From Bradyrhizobium forestalis (lineage in GTDB: Bacteria > Pseudomonadota > Alphaproteobacteria > Rhizobiales > Xanthobacteraceae), in the NCBI RefSeq assembly GCF_002795245.1, contig NZ_PGVG01000010.1, positions 62,001 through 126,000 on the forward strand: a stretch of DNA of 64,000 bases, read 5' to 3'. Position numbers and translations under genes: made by a program. The notes below the pieces were generated by a model. It was given only the letters and a program-made list of their open reading frames with translations, had not been told where the DNA came from and did no database searches. The stretch's first letter is position 1. Every line of letters begins with the position of its first letter. This document shows positions 31,084-39,319 of this stretch, piece after piece.

Positions 31084-31728
31084 TTTTTCTCAAAGCATCT
31101 GTCGGGTGGATGACGGTCGGCGTGGGGCTGCTCCCGGCGGTGACGCGTGCGTGACGGTCAGTGGCAGATGGCTATTTGGTGGTCCGTCAATCAAAATGCC
31201 GAAAACAACCCCATGCACAGTAGCGAAGTTATTGGCGGAATGATGTTTTTCCGAAGCGATTTGACGCGTCGGGCAAAACAAGGGCATATGTTATCCTTCC
31301 GGCTTGTGGGGTGAAAACATACCCTGCGAAGAACGATCTTCCTCTCGCGTTCTAAGAACTCGTCCTATAGCGACTTTACAGCTTCGCCCTCGTTACCGCC
31401 GCAAGCGGCATTGTCTGATCCCAACGGCTTCCAGCGTTAGCCGACTTCCTATTGACCGAATCTTAAGTTGTTCGTAGTTTGTTCTTGGTGTGCGTTGTCG
31501 CTTAGGACGATGACACTGTGAATACGGGGAAGGCGCGGTGCGCGAGCGGCTCGCTAGCTGGCCGGGAGGAAAGGAAGCGGGCGAGCGGAAGTTGAGGTTG
31601 TTCGAAGATCGTACAATTGAGATTGCACTGTCGTCGCTTGCAGACGCGGAGCTAATTGCCGCGCCGAAGGAATAGACGTCTCTCTTCTCGCGACCCCGCG
31701 AATGCTAATAGCGTCCTGAGCGACTCAC
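31084..31728. other. Gene-poor 645-base region 3' of tRNA-Pro
   Basis: No convincing coding frame, RNA gene or repeat of the families above was found. Several parts (31190-31290, 31440-31500) are AT-richer than the neighbourhood. The segment around 31255-31280 (GATTTGACGCGTCGGGCAAA) resembles phrases I recall from dispersed Bradyrhizobium intergenic DNA. The location just after a tRNA is typical for remnants of integrated elements, but no second copy of the tRNA 3' end is visible. Confidence 0.4.
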
Positions 31729-32352
31729 CTACCTCAAATACCCCACCACCATCCTTGTCGTCTCCTCCACCAGCGTCCGCACCGTCTTCTCCGTCAGCAT
31801 CTCCGCCTGGTTCAGCACCGTGTTGTGCGCGACCGCTTCGATCGTGCTGACGCAGATGAACGTCGCCAGCCCCGGGTCGACCTTGCGCATCTCCTTCCGC
31901 CGGCTTTCGAGATAGGTGCGCACCAAAGCGTGGACCTCGCGGTTGAAGGCTTCGACGTCCTTCAGCTGGCCGGTGCGGGGGATCTGCTCGGCGAGCACCC
32001 GATGGAGTTTCGGGTTGATGCGGTGGGCTTCGATTGCGACGGTGACGAGTTTTCGCACGGCCTTGTCGATCGGCAGGTCGGCGACTTCGGCCAGCGCGCT
32101 GCGCACCAGCCCCATGATCTCCTCGTTGTGCCGCTCGATCACCGCGGCGACGAGCGCCTCCTTGCTCGGAAAATACTGGTAGAGCGAACCGACGCTGACG
32201 CCGGCTACTTCCGCGATGCGGTTGGTGCTCGCCTTCTCAAAGCCTTCGCGGACCAGAATGCGAGCAGTCGCCTCGACCAGTGCGTCGACGGTGGCGCGGG
32301 ATCTCGCCTGCGAGGCATTTTTCCGGGGTTTTGTCGGCGTTTTGCGAGCCAT
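31729..32352 (-). CDS. TetR-family transcriptional regulator
   Basis: A 207-residue repressor. A basic N-terminal tail (ARKTPTKPRKNASQARSRAT) leads into the TetR helix-turn-helix ATARILVREGFEKASTNRIAEVAGVSVGSLYQYFPSKEAL. The C-terminal ligand domain ends VEETTRMVVGYLR. The ATG at 32352 fits the usual distance to the HTH. It is divergent from an alpha/beta hydrolase with a 118-base gap containing inverted repeats, the classical layout of a local repressor. Confidence 0.88.
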   Translation of the reverse strand: MARKTPTKPRKNASQARSRATVDALVEATARILVREGFEKASTNRIAEVAGVSVGSLYQYFPSKEALVAAVIERHNEEIMGLVRSALAEVADLPIDKAVRKLVTVAIEAHRINPKLHRVLAEQIPRTGQLKDVEAFNREVHALVRTYLESRRKEMRKVDPGLATFICVSTIEAVAHNTVLNQAEMLTEKTVRTLVEETTRMVVGYLR

Positions 32353-32366
32353 GCCCCAGCGATCCG

Positions 32367-32401
32367 AATGCGAGTAGGAAAAGCGAGTGAATGCTCGCAT
32401 T
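32367..32401. promoter_or_regulatory. Candidate TetR operator between regulator and hydrolase
   Basis: AATGCGAG (32367-32374) is repeated in inverse as CTCGCATT (32394-32401). The right half is itself a short palindrome, AATGC-TC-GCATT. The elements lie 15-49 bases upstream of the TetR ATG in the divergent promoter region. Confidence 0.45.
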
Positions 32402-32470
32402 ATAGGCGCAAGCGGCGTCCGATGGACAGAGACAATCGCGGCGGCCGGCGCAGCAGATGAGGGCACGGGC

Positions 32471-33445
32471 ATGAGCGTAGCGAAAATCCTGTCGATCGGG
32501 CGGCTGTGCGGTGAAGGTCATTTCACGCAGGGCACGGCGTCAAACGATCCCGCAGCGAGCCTGCAGAGCCGGTGCTTCAACGTCCTGCTGCGCCTTCTTC
32601 CGTTCAAGAAGCAGCTCGCGTCAGCCGAGATGGTGCAGGCGCATGTGCAAAAGCTCGCGTTGGAGCCGGCATCGTTCGAGCCGACGGGACTTGGCCGCAG
32701 CGTCGACGCAACGCTGACCAGGATGGGCGGATGGCCGGTCTATTACACCGCGCCGTCGTCCGGCCACGAGGGCTGCAACTACGTCATGTTCCTGCACGGC
32801 GGCGGCTTCATCAACGAAATCGTGCCGGCGCATTGGCGCTTCATTGGCGAGATGACGCGCAAGGCGCGCGTCGTTTGCGTCGTGCCGATCTATCCACTCG
32901 CGCCGGCGGCCACGGCGAAGGACATCGTGCCGGCGACGGCCGAGCTGCTGCGCATGCTGCTGGAGGATGCGGGAAGCGCAAAGGTCACGGTCGCAGGCAA
33001 TTCGGCCGGCGCAGGCCTCGCGCTCGCCGCGTGCCAATGGCTGCGCGATCGCGGCCATCGGCAGCCGAGCCGGATGGTGCTGATCTCGCCCGCGGCCGAT
33101 GCCTCGGTCAGCCGGCCGGAGCAGGTGGCGATCGCGGCGCGCGATCCGATCCAGGACATTCCGGGGATCGTCGAGGCGGGGCGGCTCTATGCCGGCGAGC
33201 TCGATGTCGGCCATCCCTTCGTCAGCCCGCTCAACGGCGCCTTCCGCGCGCTCGCGCCGATGACGATCTTTTCCGGCACGCGCGACCTGCTCTATCCCGA
33301 TAGCGTCGATCTGGCCGAAAGGGCGAGGGCGGTGGGCGTGCCGGTCGAGCTGCATCTGCTCCGCGACCAGCCGCACAACTATGCGTTGATGCCGACGCCG
33401 GAAGGGCGACGGGCGCGTGCGATGATCCTGCGTGAGGTGGCTTGA
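32471..33445 (+). CDS. Alpha/beta hydrolase of the hormone-sensitive-lipase (HGGG) group
   Basis: A 324-residue esterase-like protein. The oxyanion motif FLHGGGFI (near residue 118), nucleophile elbow GNSAGAG (near residue 180), an acid in SGTRDLLYPD and His in DQPHNYALMP complete a plausible triad. N-terminal residues (LLPFKKQLASAEMVQ) form a cap helix. It is related to steryl-acetyl hydrolase-like and carboxylesterase proteins; the substrate is unknown. Divergent from and probably repressed by the TetR protein. Confidence 0.85.
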   Translation: MSVAKILSIGRLCGEGHFTQGTASNDPAASLQSRCFNVLLRLLPFKKQLASAEMVQAHVQKLALEPASFEPTGLGRSVDATLTRMGGWPVYYTAPSSGHEGCNYVMFLHGGGFINEIVPAHWRFIGEMTRKARVVCVVPIYPLAPAATAKDIVPATAELLRMLLEDAGSAKVTVAGNSAGAGLALAACQWLRDRGHRQPSRMVLISPAADASVSRPEQVAIAARDPIQDIPGIVEAGRLYAGELDVGHPFVSPLNGAFRALAPMTIFSGTRDLLYPDSVDLAERARAVGVPVELHLLRDQPHNYALMPTPEGRRARAMILREVA

Positions 33446-33576
33446 TTGGAGAGGGGCGTGATCGTTGTCACAGAGCGCGCCGTCTCATCGGAACTGGCGC
33501 GGTGCGGCCCGTCGGAGGCGGCCCCCGGGGCGTTTCCTCGATCCGTCGTGTTCGGATCAGTCGTTTTGCGGGGCCT

Positions 33577-33825
33577 TCAGGCGTGGCCCTTGATCTCGTA
33601 GTGACCCGGCACGCATTTGTAACGCTCGAGGCGCCAATTGGCGTGATAGATCGGATGCTCGCCCATCCATTTCGCCAGGGGTGCCTGTGCGCCGACCGCG
33701 CACTGCATCATCGAAATCTCGGGCGTCATGTTGCTGTCGGTCACGATTTCCTCGACGCAAGCGCCCGAGGCAGATGCACCTAGCCGGCAGAGCACGGCAA
33801 CGACGGTCACGAACATTCCTGTCAC
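33577..33825 (-). CDS. Small exported Cys-containing hypothetical protein
   Basis: An 82-residue protein. A short hydrophobic N-terminus (MTGMFVTVVAVLCRLGASASGA) looks like a signal peptide. The predicted mature part has Cys in SGACVEE, MMQCAVG and YKCVPGHY, enough for at least one periplasmic disulfide. I do not recognise the family. A short homologue could be missed by annotation, and codon use is normal for the genome, so it is kept. It is convergent to the hydrolase gene. Confidence 0.6.
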   Translation of the reverse strand: MTGMFVTVVAVLCRLGASASGACVEEIVTDSNMTPEISMMQCAVGAQAPLAKWMGEHPIYHANWRLERYKCVPGHYEIKGHA

Positions 33826-34275
33826 CTCATCGGTTGTTTCTGACCACGAAGAGAATGCAAGGGGAGTGCCAGAGTCTGTGACGCAGATAACACGCTGGCC
33901 GCCGAGCCGACTCGCCCCTCAGCGTCCGGCGTTCATTTGACGATTCGGATTGTAAAAAAATTTCCTCTCAACCGAAGCCGGGCGAATACGGGGGAAGTCG
34001 ACGAACTGGCCGCCTGTGGCGGCAGTCCCACGGCCCGACCCGATTCGCACATAGCGCGATATGAGAGGGGACCCGCAGCCGCGAGCCGTTCCGGCGACAC
34101 GGCGCTCCGGATCTGCGGCGGAATACTCCGTCCGTCGAAATAAGGCGGAATGTTTGGTCGCAGCGCCGGGCCGATCCCCCTTTTGCGCGCGGATGCGGCG
34201 CTGCTACAGTTTCTGCGCGGCCCGCATGGGCAGACACGAAGAAACACACCGTTCAAGGGAGGGGCCGAAAGTCCC
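33826..34275. other. 450-base gap before the SDR gene
   Basis: No credible gene was found. A locally AT-rich run near 33935-33966 (with TTGTAAAAAAATTTCC) stands out. The 176-codon minus-strand frame over 33933-34460 overlaps the SDR gene and has no family features. The gap should hold the promoters of both flanking genes. Confidence 0.5.
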
Positions 34276-35247
34276 ATGAAGGATTTTGCTGGAAAGATCG
34301 CGGTCATCACCGGCGGCGGCACGGGAATGGGGCGCGAGCTCGCGCGGCAGCTCGTCGCCGAAGGCTGCAATGTGGCGATGTGCGACGTCTCCGAAGCCGC
34401 GATGGCCGAGACCAAGCGGCTCTGCGAGGTCGAGAAGCTGCCGCAGGGCCTGCGCGTCACGACGCATGTCGCCGACGTCGCGATCGAGGATCACCTCAAG
34501 CGCTTTCGCGATGAGCTCGCCGGGCAGCAGAAGACGGACAGGATCCATCTCTTGTTCAACAATGCCGGCATCGGCGGTGGCGGCAGCCTGTTCACCAACA
34601 CGCGCGAGCAGTGGGAGCGCACCTTCAACATCTGCTGGGGCGGGGTCTATCTCGGCGTGCGCACCTTCCTGCCGATGCTGGTCGCGGCCGACGAAGCCCA
34701 CATCGTCAACACCGCGAGCGTCAACGGCTTCTGGGCCTCGATCGGCATGAACCAGGCGCACACCGCCTACAGCTCGGCCAAGTTCGCCGTGAAGGGATTT
34801 ACCGAAGCGCTGATCAACGACCTCCGCCTGCACGCCCCGCACGTCAAATGCTCGGTGGTGATGCCCGGCCACATCGGTACCTCGATCGTCTCCAATTCGC
34901 GCAAGGTGCAGAGCGCCGACGGCTCGGAGCGGCTCAATGCCGACGAGGTGGCGCTGACCCGCAAGCGCATGGTCGCGGCCGGCGTGCCCGATGCCGACAA
35001 GATGTCGGACGAGGACATCCAGGCGGCGTTCGCCGAGCGCGCCCGCAGCTTCCTCGAGGACGCGCCGACGACGGCTGCGCAGGCGGCGAAGATCATCCTC
35101 GACGGCGTCAAGGCGGAGCGCTGGCGCATCCTGGTCGGCGAGGACGCCAAGCGCCTCGACGAGCGCGTGCGCGCCACCCCTGAGCAGGCCTACGACCGCG
35201 CCTTCTACGAAAGTTTCACGCAGGAGGTCGGTTGGCGGCTTGGTTGA
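34276..35247 (+). CDS. SDR-family NAD(P)-dependent oxidoreductase
   Basis: A 323-residue short-chain dehydrogenase. The cofactor motif TGGGTGMG is near residue 12, NNAGIGGG near 95, the catalytic Ser lies in NTASVNG and Tyr-Lys in TAYSSAKFA. A C-terminal extension of about 60 residues beyond the core (LTRKRMVAAGVPDADKMSDED and onward) places it in the longer group often linked to lipid or steroid-like substrates. The ATG at 34276 fits the family start. It is a single gene; the specific substrate is unknown. Confidence 0.9.
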   Translation: MKDFAGKIAVITGGGTGMGRELARQLVAEGCNVAMCDVSEAAMAETKRLCEVEKLPQGLRVTTHVADVAIEDHLKRFRDELAGQQKTDRIHLLFNNAGIGGGGSLFTNTREQWERTFNICWGGVYLGVRTFLPMLVAADEAHIVNTASVNGFWASIGMNQAHTAYSSAKFAVKGFTEALINDLRLHAPHVKCSVVMPGHIGTSIVSNSRKVQSADGSERLNADEVALTRKRMVAAGVPDADKMSDEDIQAAFAERARSFLEDAPTTAAQAAKIILDGVKAERWRILVGEDAKRLDERVRATPEQAYDRAFYESFTQEVGWRLG

Positions 35248-35276
35248 GGCCGCCTCCGAGCGGGCGCCGATATAGG

Positions 35277-35292
35277 TATGATGATCATCATA
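35277..35292. promoter_or_regulatory. 16-bp perfect AT-rich palindrome
   Basis: TATGATGATCATCATA is identical on both strands. It lies 30 bases after the SDR stop and about 205 bases before the next gene, in a 250-base gap without other features. It may be an operator; no regulator gene is adjacent. Confidence 0.4.
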
Positions 35293-35497
35293 GCAAGGGA
35301 TGCGTCAGCAATTCTGCGTGCCATCTCTTGCCAATGTTCGCCCGCTCCATGACCAATCGGAATGTCACGCATGCGACATGACGATGTTCAAGCGATGGTG
35401 ATCTGAAACGCCTCTCATCGGGCGCACGGCCGCTTGGTTGGCGAACTGAAATGGTCTAGTCAATCGAGGGTAACGCGACGATAGAGCGTAGCTCCCG

Positions 35498-36610
35498 ATG
35501 ATGCCCGCATGCCTCTCCGACGACTGGACCCTTTGCCCGGAACGAGAGGACATTTCCGCTGAGTTCACGCGGCTGCTCACCGCGGCCCAGGAGGGCGGCG
35601 CCACGATCGCCGAATGCCTCATGATCGCGCGGCAGCTGAAGCGCGGCGACGACCGGTCCTGGCATCGCGAGTGGAAGAAGCTGGCGCAAACCAATCGGCA
35701 GCGCGCCGAGGCCGCCTTCGCAGAGGGCCACCTTGCGAGCGCACAGCGCAATTGGCTGCGCGCGCTGAACTATTATGGTGCCGCGGCGATGCCGCTCGAC
35801 CCCGCGGACGAGCGCCGCTGGGTCGCGGTGCTGGCGATGCAGGAATGCGCGCGCCGCTACCTCGCGGCGCGCAGCCCGGCCGGCGAGGTGGTGACGATAC
35901 CCTGGCTCGATGGGCATCCGCTGCAGGGCTACTTCCTTCCTGCGCCGTCGGGGAAGGGGCGGGCTCCGACCGTGATCTGCATCGGCGAGCCCGGTCACCG
36001 CAAGGAAGAGTTTCTGGTCAAGCTCGTGCCGCATGCGCGCGAGCGCGGCTTCTCGCTGCTGGCACTCGACCTGTTCGGCGACCAGCGCGACGATTTTATC
36101 GACGCGCTGTTGCGGCGCCGGGATCTCGAGAGCGCGATCCCCGGCGTCATGGACTATCTGGAGACGCGCGGCGACGTCGACTTCGCGCGCGTCGGGATCA
36201 TCGCCGATGGCTGGGGCTCGTCCTTCGTGGCGCGCGCGGTGTTGCAGGAGCCGCGGCTGGCCGCCGCCGTCTGCGACGGCGGCCTGTGGGACCTGCACGA
36301 GCGGGCCTTCTTTGCCAGCCGATTCGCGATGAGCGACGTCAGCATCGTCCCGGTGCCGCACGCGCCGCTGATGGCCTCCAGCGCCGACTGTCCGGTGCTG
36401 ATCACGCTCGGCGAGGACGGCTGGCTCAAGGCCGATCGGGCGCGTCAGCTCGTCCAGAACTCCCGGCTCGGCAGTTCGGATGTCATGCTGAAGGTGTTCA
36501 CTGCGGCGGAGACGGGCGCGGCGCAGGCCCATGCCGACAATCCGAGCCTCGCCAACGAATACATCTTCGACTGGCTCGAATCGCGGCTCGGCGCCGCCGG
36601 GCGGATCTAG
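35498..36610 (+). CDS. FrsA-like alpha/beta hydrolase, apparently without a catalytic triad
   Basis: A 370-residue protein. A helical N-terminal region (residues 20-100, WHREWKKLAQTNRQRAEAAFAEG) is followed by an alpha/beta domain like the FrsA/pseudooxynicotine-hydrolase group. Against that group the nucleophile elbow GxSxG reads ADGWG (Gly for Ser), the acid motif GExD reads GEDG (Gly for Asp) and the His position in the GAEHC-type segment reads GAAQA (Gln for His). The fold marks EPRLAAAVCDGGLWDL and ANEYIFDWLESRL remain, so it may be a pseudoenzyme. The alignment was done by eye. Confidence 0.75.
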   Translation: MMPACLSDDWTLCPEREDISAEFTRLLTAAQEGGATIAECLMIARQLKRGDDRSWHREWKKLAQTNRQRAEAAFAEGHLASAQRNWLRALNYYGAAAMPLDPADERRWVAVLAMQECARRYLAARSPAGEVVTIPWLDGHPLQGYFLPAPSGKGRAPTVICIGEPGHRKEEFLVKLVPHARERGFSLLALDLFGDQRDDFIDALLRRRDLESAIPGVMDYLETRGDVDFARVGIIADGWGSSFVARAVLQEPRLAAAVCDGGLWDLHERAFFASRFAMSDVSIVPVPHAPLMASSADCPVLITLGEDGWLKADRARQLVQNSRLGSSDVMLKVFTAAETGAAQAHADNPSLANEYIFDWLESRLGAAGRI

Positions 36611-36617
36611 CTTCGCG

Positions 36618-37124
36618 TCAGAAGTCGAGCGTGAGGCGGACGCAGGCCTTTTCCAGGCGGGTCTTCAGCGTCGCAAGCTTGGTGGTGAATTCCGTCAGCT
36701 CGGCTTCGTCGAATTCCTGGAAGACGAATTCCTTGATGGTCTTGTACTGCTCGTTGAGGCTCGCCAGGTGCTTCTGCGTCTTCTCGGTCAGGGACAGCCG
36801 GACCACGCGCGCGTCGGTCGGCGAGGGGCGGCGGCGCAACAGGCCCTTCTTCTCCAGCAGCTTGGACTGGGTGGTGACGAAGGACGGATCGACGTGGAGG
36901 AGCTTGGACACGACGTTGACGGGAATACCGTCGTCCTTGTCGAGGTCGGAGATCGCCATCAGGATCAGCCATTGCGGCCCGCTGATGCCGAGCGTTCTCG
37001 CCCAGAACTGACGCAGCTCCTCGAGATACATGTTGATCGACGATATCTCCCAGGTGAAGCGCCTGATGATATCCAGATTGCCGATGGCGCGCAGGCGCGA
37101 TCCTTCTTTCCTCGTCGTGGACAC
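36618..37124 (-). CDS. MarR-family transcriptional regulator
   Basis: A 168-residue winged-helix regulator. NMYLEELRQFWARTLGISGPQWLIL leads to the recognition region VVSKLLHVDPSFVTTQSKLLEKKGLL, then the wing RRRPSPTDARVVRLSLTEK. The C-terminal helices dimerise. The start is GTG, with CGGAGTG about ten bases ahead. The gene ends eight bases from the convergent hydrolase and is divergent from the porin. A perfect inverted repeat 63 bases upstream may be its operator. Confidence 0.88.
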   Translation of the reverse strand: MSTTRKEGSRLRAIGNLDIIRRFTWEISSINMYLEELRQFWARTLGISGPQWLILMAISDLDKDDGIPVNVVSKLLHVDPSFVTTQSKLLEKKGLLRRRPSPTDARVVRLSLTEKTQKHLASLNEQYKTIKEFVFQEFDEAELTEFTTKLATLKTRLEKACVRLTLDF

Positions 37125-37186
37125 AGCGTCACTCCGTGAACCGATTGGTCAGGTCGGTGTTCGTGGAATGCCATAGTCCACGCAAG

Positions 37187-37213
37187 CCTGCTCTGACGCA
37201 AGTGCAGAGCAGG
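37187..37213. promoter_or_regulatory. Perfect inverted repeat in the MarR/porin gap
   Basis: CCTGCTCTG (37187-37195) and CAGAGCAGG (37205-37213) enclose nine bases. It lies 63 bases upstream of the MarR start, in a 406-base gap (37125-37530) that otherwise holds only promoters and the porin leader with its GGAGG site. Confidence 0.45.
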
Positions 37214-37530
37214 GTAATTTCGTCACTGAAACTACAAAGATGATCAAGTCAGCAGATCGGCCCGACCCGGGGTGTTGCCCGCAGGGCACAGGTTCGGCGA
37301 AACCAATAGCTGATCTAATAAACTATTTTGATTAGCGGAACAGCGCAGGCATATTGATCCGCGACGGTGGGGGGTACTCGATCGTCCCGTTGCAGGTGGT
37401 TCGCTCACGTCCCTCGCCTCGAATGCGGGTGTGGCCGAAAGCGCAAAGCGGCCGAGCGGATTTGAGAGACGGGGATCATGGGGGGCCTCACGGTCCGGTC
37501 TCCGTAAAATGAGCAACTTGGAGGTTTTAT

Positions 37531-39054
37531 ATGAAAGTGGTGAAGAGCCTTTTGCTCGGCACTGCGGCGGGTCTGATCGCCGTCGGAGGAGCCCAGGCGG
37601 CCGATCTTCCGGTCAAGGCCAAGGCGGTCGAGTACGTCAAGATCTGCACGCTGTACGGCGCCGGCTTCTACTACATCCCGGGCAGCGACACCTGCATCAA
37701 GCTGGGCGGCTATCTGCGTGCCGAAGTGGCGCTCAACGCCGGCGGCAACTACAGCGCCCAGTACAACGGCGTGTTCGCGGCCAACAACCGCCTGACCAAC
37801 TACTACTCGATGCGCGCTCGTGAAGATCTCAACATCGACACCCGCACCGCGACCGAATACGGCGTGGTCCGCACCTATTTCGATGCGGTCTTCACCTGGA
37901 CGACCGGCAGCTATGTCGGCACCGGCTCTGGCACAGGTGCGACCGCCTACAGTGCCACGACGGCTGGCTCGTCCACTATCAACCCGACGGACGGCGGCAT
38001 CTCGGGCGGTTCGCTCGGCGTCTATTATGCCTTCATCCAGTTCGCCGGCTTCACCATGGGTAAGGCGGTCTCGCAGTTCGACGCGCCCTGGATCAACTAT
38101 CCCGGCAACAACTTCGACCAGCTGGTCGGCGGCAGCGGCTCGACCAACGGCGTCGCCCAGTTCACCTACACGGCCGATTTCGGCCAGGGCGTGACGGCGA
38201 CGATCTCGGCGCAGGACCAGACTCAGTTCTTCACGACCAATATCTGGAACACGGCCGGCATGAGCACCAGCGGTGTCCTCGGCGGCGCCTACGGCTCGAA
38301 CGACATCGGCGGCACCCGGTCGCCCGACATCGTCGGTACCGTCCGCGTCGACCAGGCCTGGGGCCTGTTCCAGGCGTCGGTCGCCGCGCACGACAATCAC
38401 GTCGGCTACTATGGCGCCACTGAAGTCACCGGTCATCCCGAAGACAAGTGGGGCTGGGCCGTCCAGCTCGCTCTGTCGATCAAGAACATTCCGACCGGCG
38501 CCGGCGACGTGATCAACATCTCGGGCGTCTATACCGAGGGCGCGAGCCGCTACAACTTCCAGTCGCTGGCAGCGACCAGCTACTCGATGTTCGGCAGCTC
38601 GAACGCTGCCTATCAGAGCATCGGCTTCGCCGGCGTCTCTGACGCGGTGTTCGGCCCCGGCGGCAACCTCGAGCTGACCAAGACCTACGGCTTCCGGGGT
38701 GCCTACACCCACAACTGGAGCCCGTACTGGAACACCGCGCTCTACGGCGCGTGGGCTGCGGTCAATTACAGCGGCACGGCGAAGAGCCTGATCTGCGGCA
38801 GCGCCGCGTTCGCCACCCTGACCGGCACCTGCAACCCGGACTTCAACATCGGCCAGGTCGGCGTCATCACCCGCTGGACGCCCGTGAAGAACCTGACCTT
38901 CTCGGCCGACTTCACTTACAGCCATCTCGACCAGAAGTATTCGGGCGCGATCACGACCGGAGCCTTGACGGGCGTCGCCAAGCCGGCTGCGACCTACGAG
39001 CTGAAGGACCAGGACACCTACAGCCTGCTGCTGCGCGCCCAGCGCAACTGGTAA
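37531..39054 (+). CDS. Alphaproteobacterial porin (porin_2 family)
   Basis: A 507-residue outer-membrane channel protein. A classical signal peptide ends GGAQAADLP. The family opening YVKICTLYGAGFYYIPGSDTCIKLGGYLRAE follows, with a Cys pair, and amphipathic strands continue to the terminal aromatic residue (LLLRAQRNW). The length is normal for Bradyrhizobium porins. AACTTGGAGG precedes the ATG. The long leader (over 300 bases to the neighbouring gene) and the strong terminator suit a highly expressed, finely regulated gene. Confidence 0.95.
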   Translation: MKVVKSLLLGTAAGLIAVGGAQAADLPVKAKAVEYVKICTLYGAGFYYIPGSDTCIKLGGYLRAEVALNAGGNYSAQYNGVFAANNRLTNYYSMRAREDLNIDTRTATEYGVVRTYFDAVFTWTTGSYVGTGSGTGATAYSATTAGSSTINPTDGGISGGSLGVYYAFIQFAGFTMGKAVSQFDAPWINYPGNNFDQLVGGSGSTNGVAQFTYTADFGQGVTATISAQDQTQFFTTNIWNTAGMSTSGVLGGAYGSNDIGGTRSPDIVGTVRVDQAWGLFQASVAAHDNHVGYYGATEVTGHPEDKWGWAVQLALSIKNIPTGAGDVINISGVYTEGASRYNFQSLAATSYSMFGSSNAAYQSIGFAGVSDAVFGPGGNLELTKTYGFRGAYTHNWSPYWNTALYGAWAAVNYSGTAKSLICGSAAFATLTGTCNPDFNIGQVGVITRWTPVKNLTFSADFTYSHLDQKYSGAITTGALTGVAKPAATYELKDQDTYSLLLRAQRNW

Positions 39055-39079
39055 GCCCTGCGATTACCGAACCTTGATG

Positions 39080-39111
39080 AAGCCCCGGCGGGAAACCGCC
39101 GGGGCTTTTTC
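39080..39111 (+). terminator. Rho-independent terminator of the porin gene
   Basis: GCCCCGGCGG-GAAA-CCGCCGGGGC followed by TTTTT: ten perfect pairs with a GAAA loop, 26 bases after the stop codon. Confidence 0.92.
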
Positions 39112-39119
39112 GCACGGAG

Positions 39120-39303
39120 CGGTGTTGGGAAAACCCTGTGCGGAGGGCGAAGACGAGCCATGCGATTCGATCGGCCTCAGATTTATTTACTTACCTGAGT
39201 TACTAAGCCATATAGCTCTCAGCCAAATACGAAAGTTGCGGCTCTTAGCTTCATGCTAAGCCTCCAGAAACCTCCGGTGATGCCCCGCCGGAGGTTTTTT
39301 GTT
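39120..39303 (+). ncRNA. Candidate small RNA between porin and gcrA
   Basis: After the porin terminator comes a markedly AT-richer stretch (39175-39240) with CTCAG..CTGAG pairing, then a perfect hairpin CTTAGC-TTCAT-GCTAAG (39244-39260), then a strong terminator (39268-39300). No ORF with a ribosome binding site fits. A terminator that follows no gene, preceded by foldable non-coding sequence, is the usual layout of a trans-encoded sRNA. The 5' end is not defined. An alternative is a backup porin terminator. Confidence 0.35.
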
Positions 39304-39306
39304 TTT
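39268..39306 (+). terminator. Second Rho-independent terminator (orphan)
   Basis: AAACCTCCGG pairs with CCGGAGGTTT across a ten-base loop, followed by TTTTTTGTTTTT. The T run is on the plus strand, so it does not simply serve the minus-strand gcrA gene. Confidence 0.85.
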
Positions 39307-39319
39307 GGATGGCGCAGCG

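Noticed and set aside
31090..31287. Small minus-strand frame of 65 codons after tRNA-Pro
   Set aside because: No ribosome binding site or signal; it covers DNA that resembles dispersed intergenic sequence, so it is treated as non-coding.
31084..31728. Duplicate of the tRNA-Pro 3' end as an attachment site
   Set aside because: No second copy of TTCAAATCCTCTCGCTCCGA was found on reading the following region, so no att site is claimed.
33933..34460. 175-codon minus-strand frame before and over the SDR gene
   Set aside because: Overlaps the SDR coding region, and the part in the gap has no conserved features.
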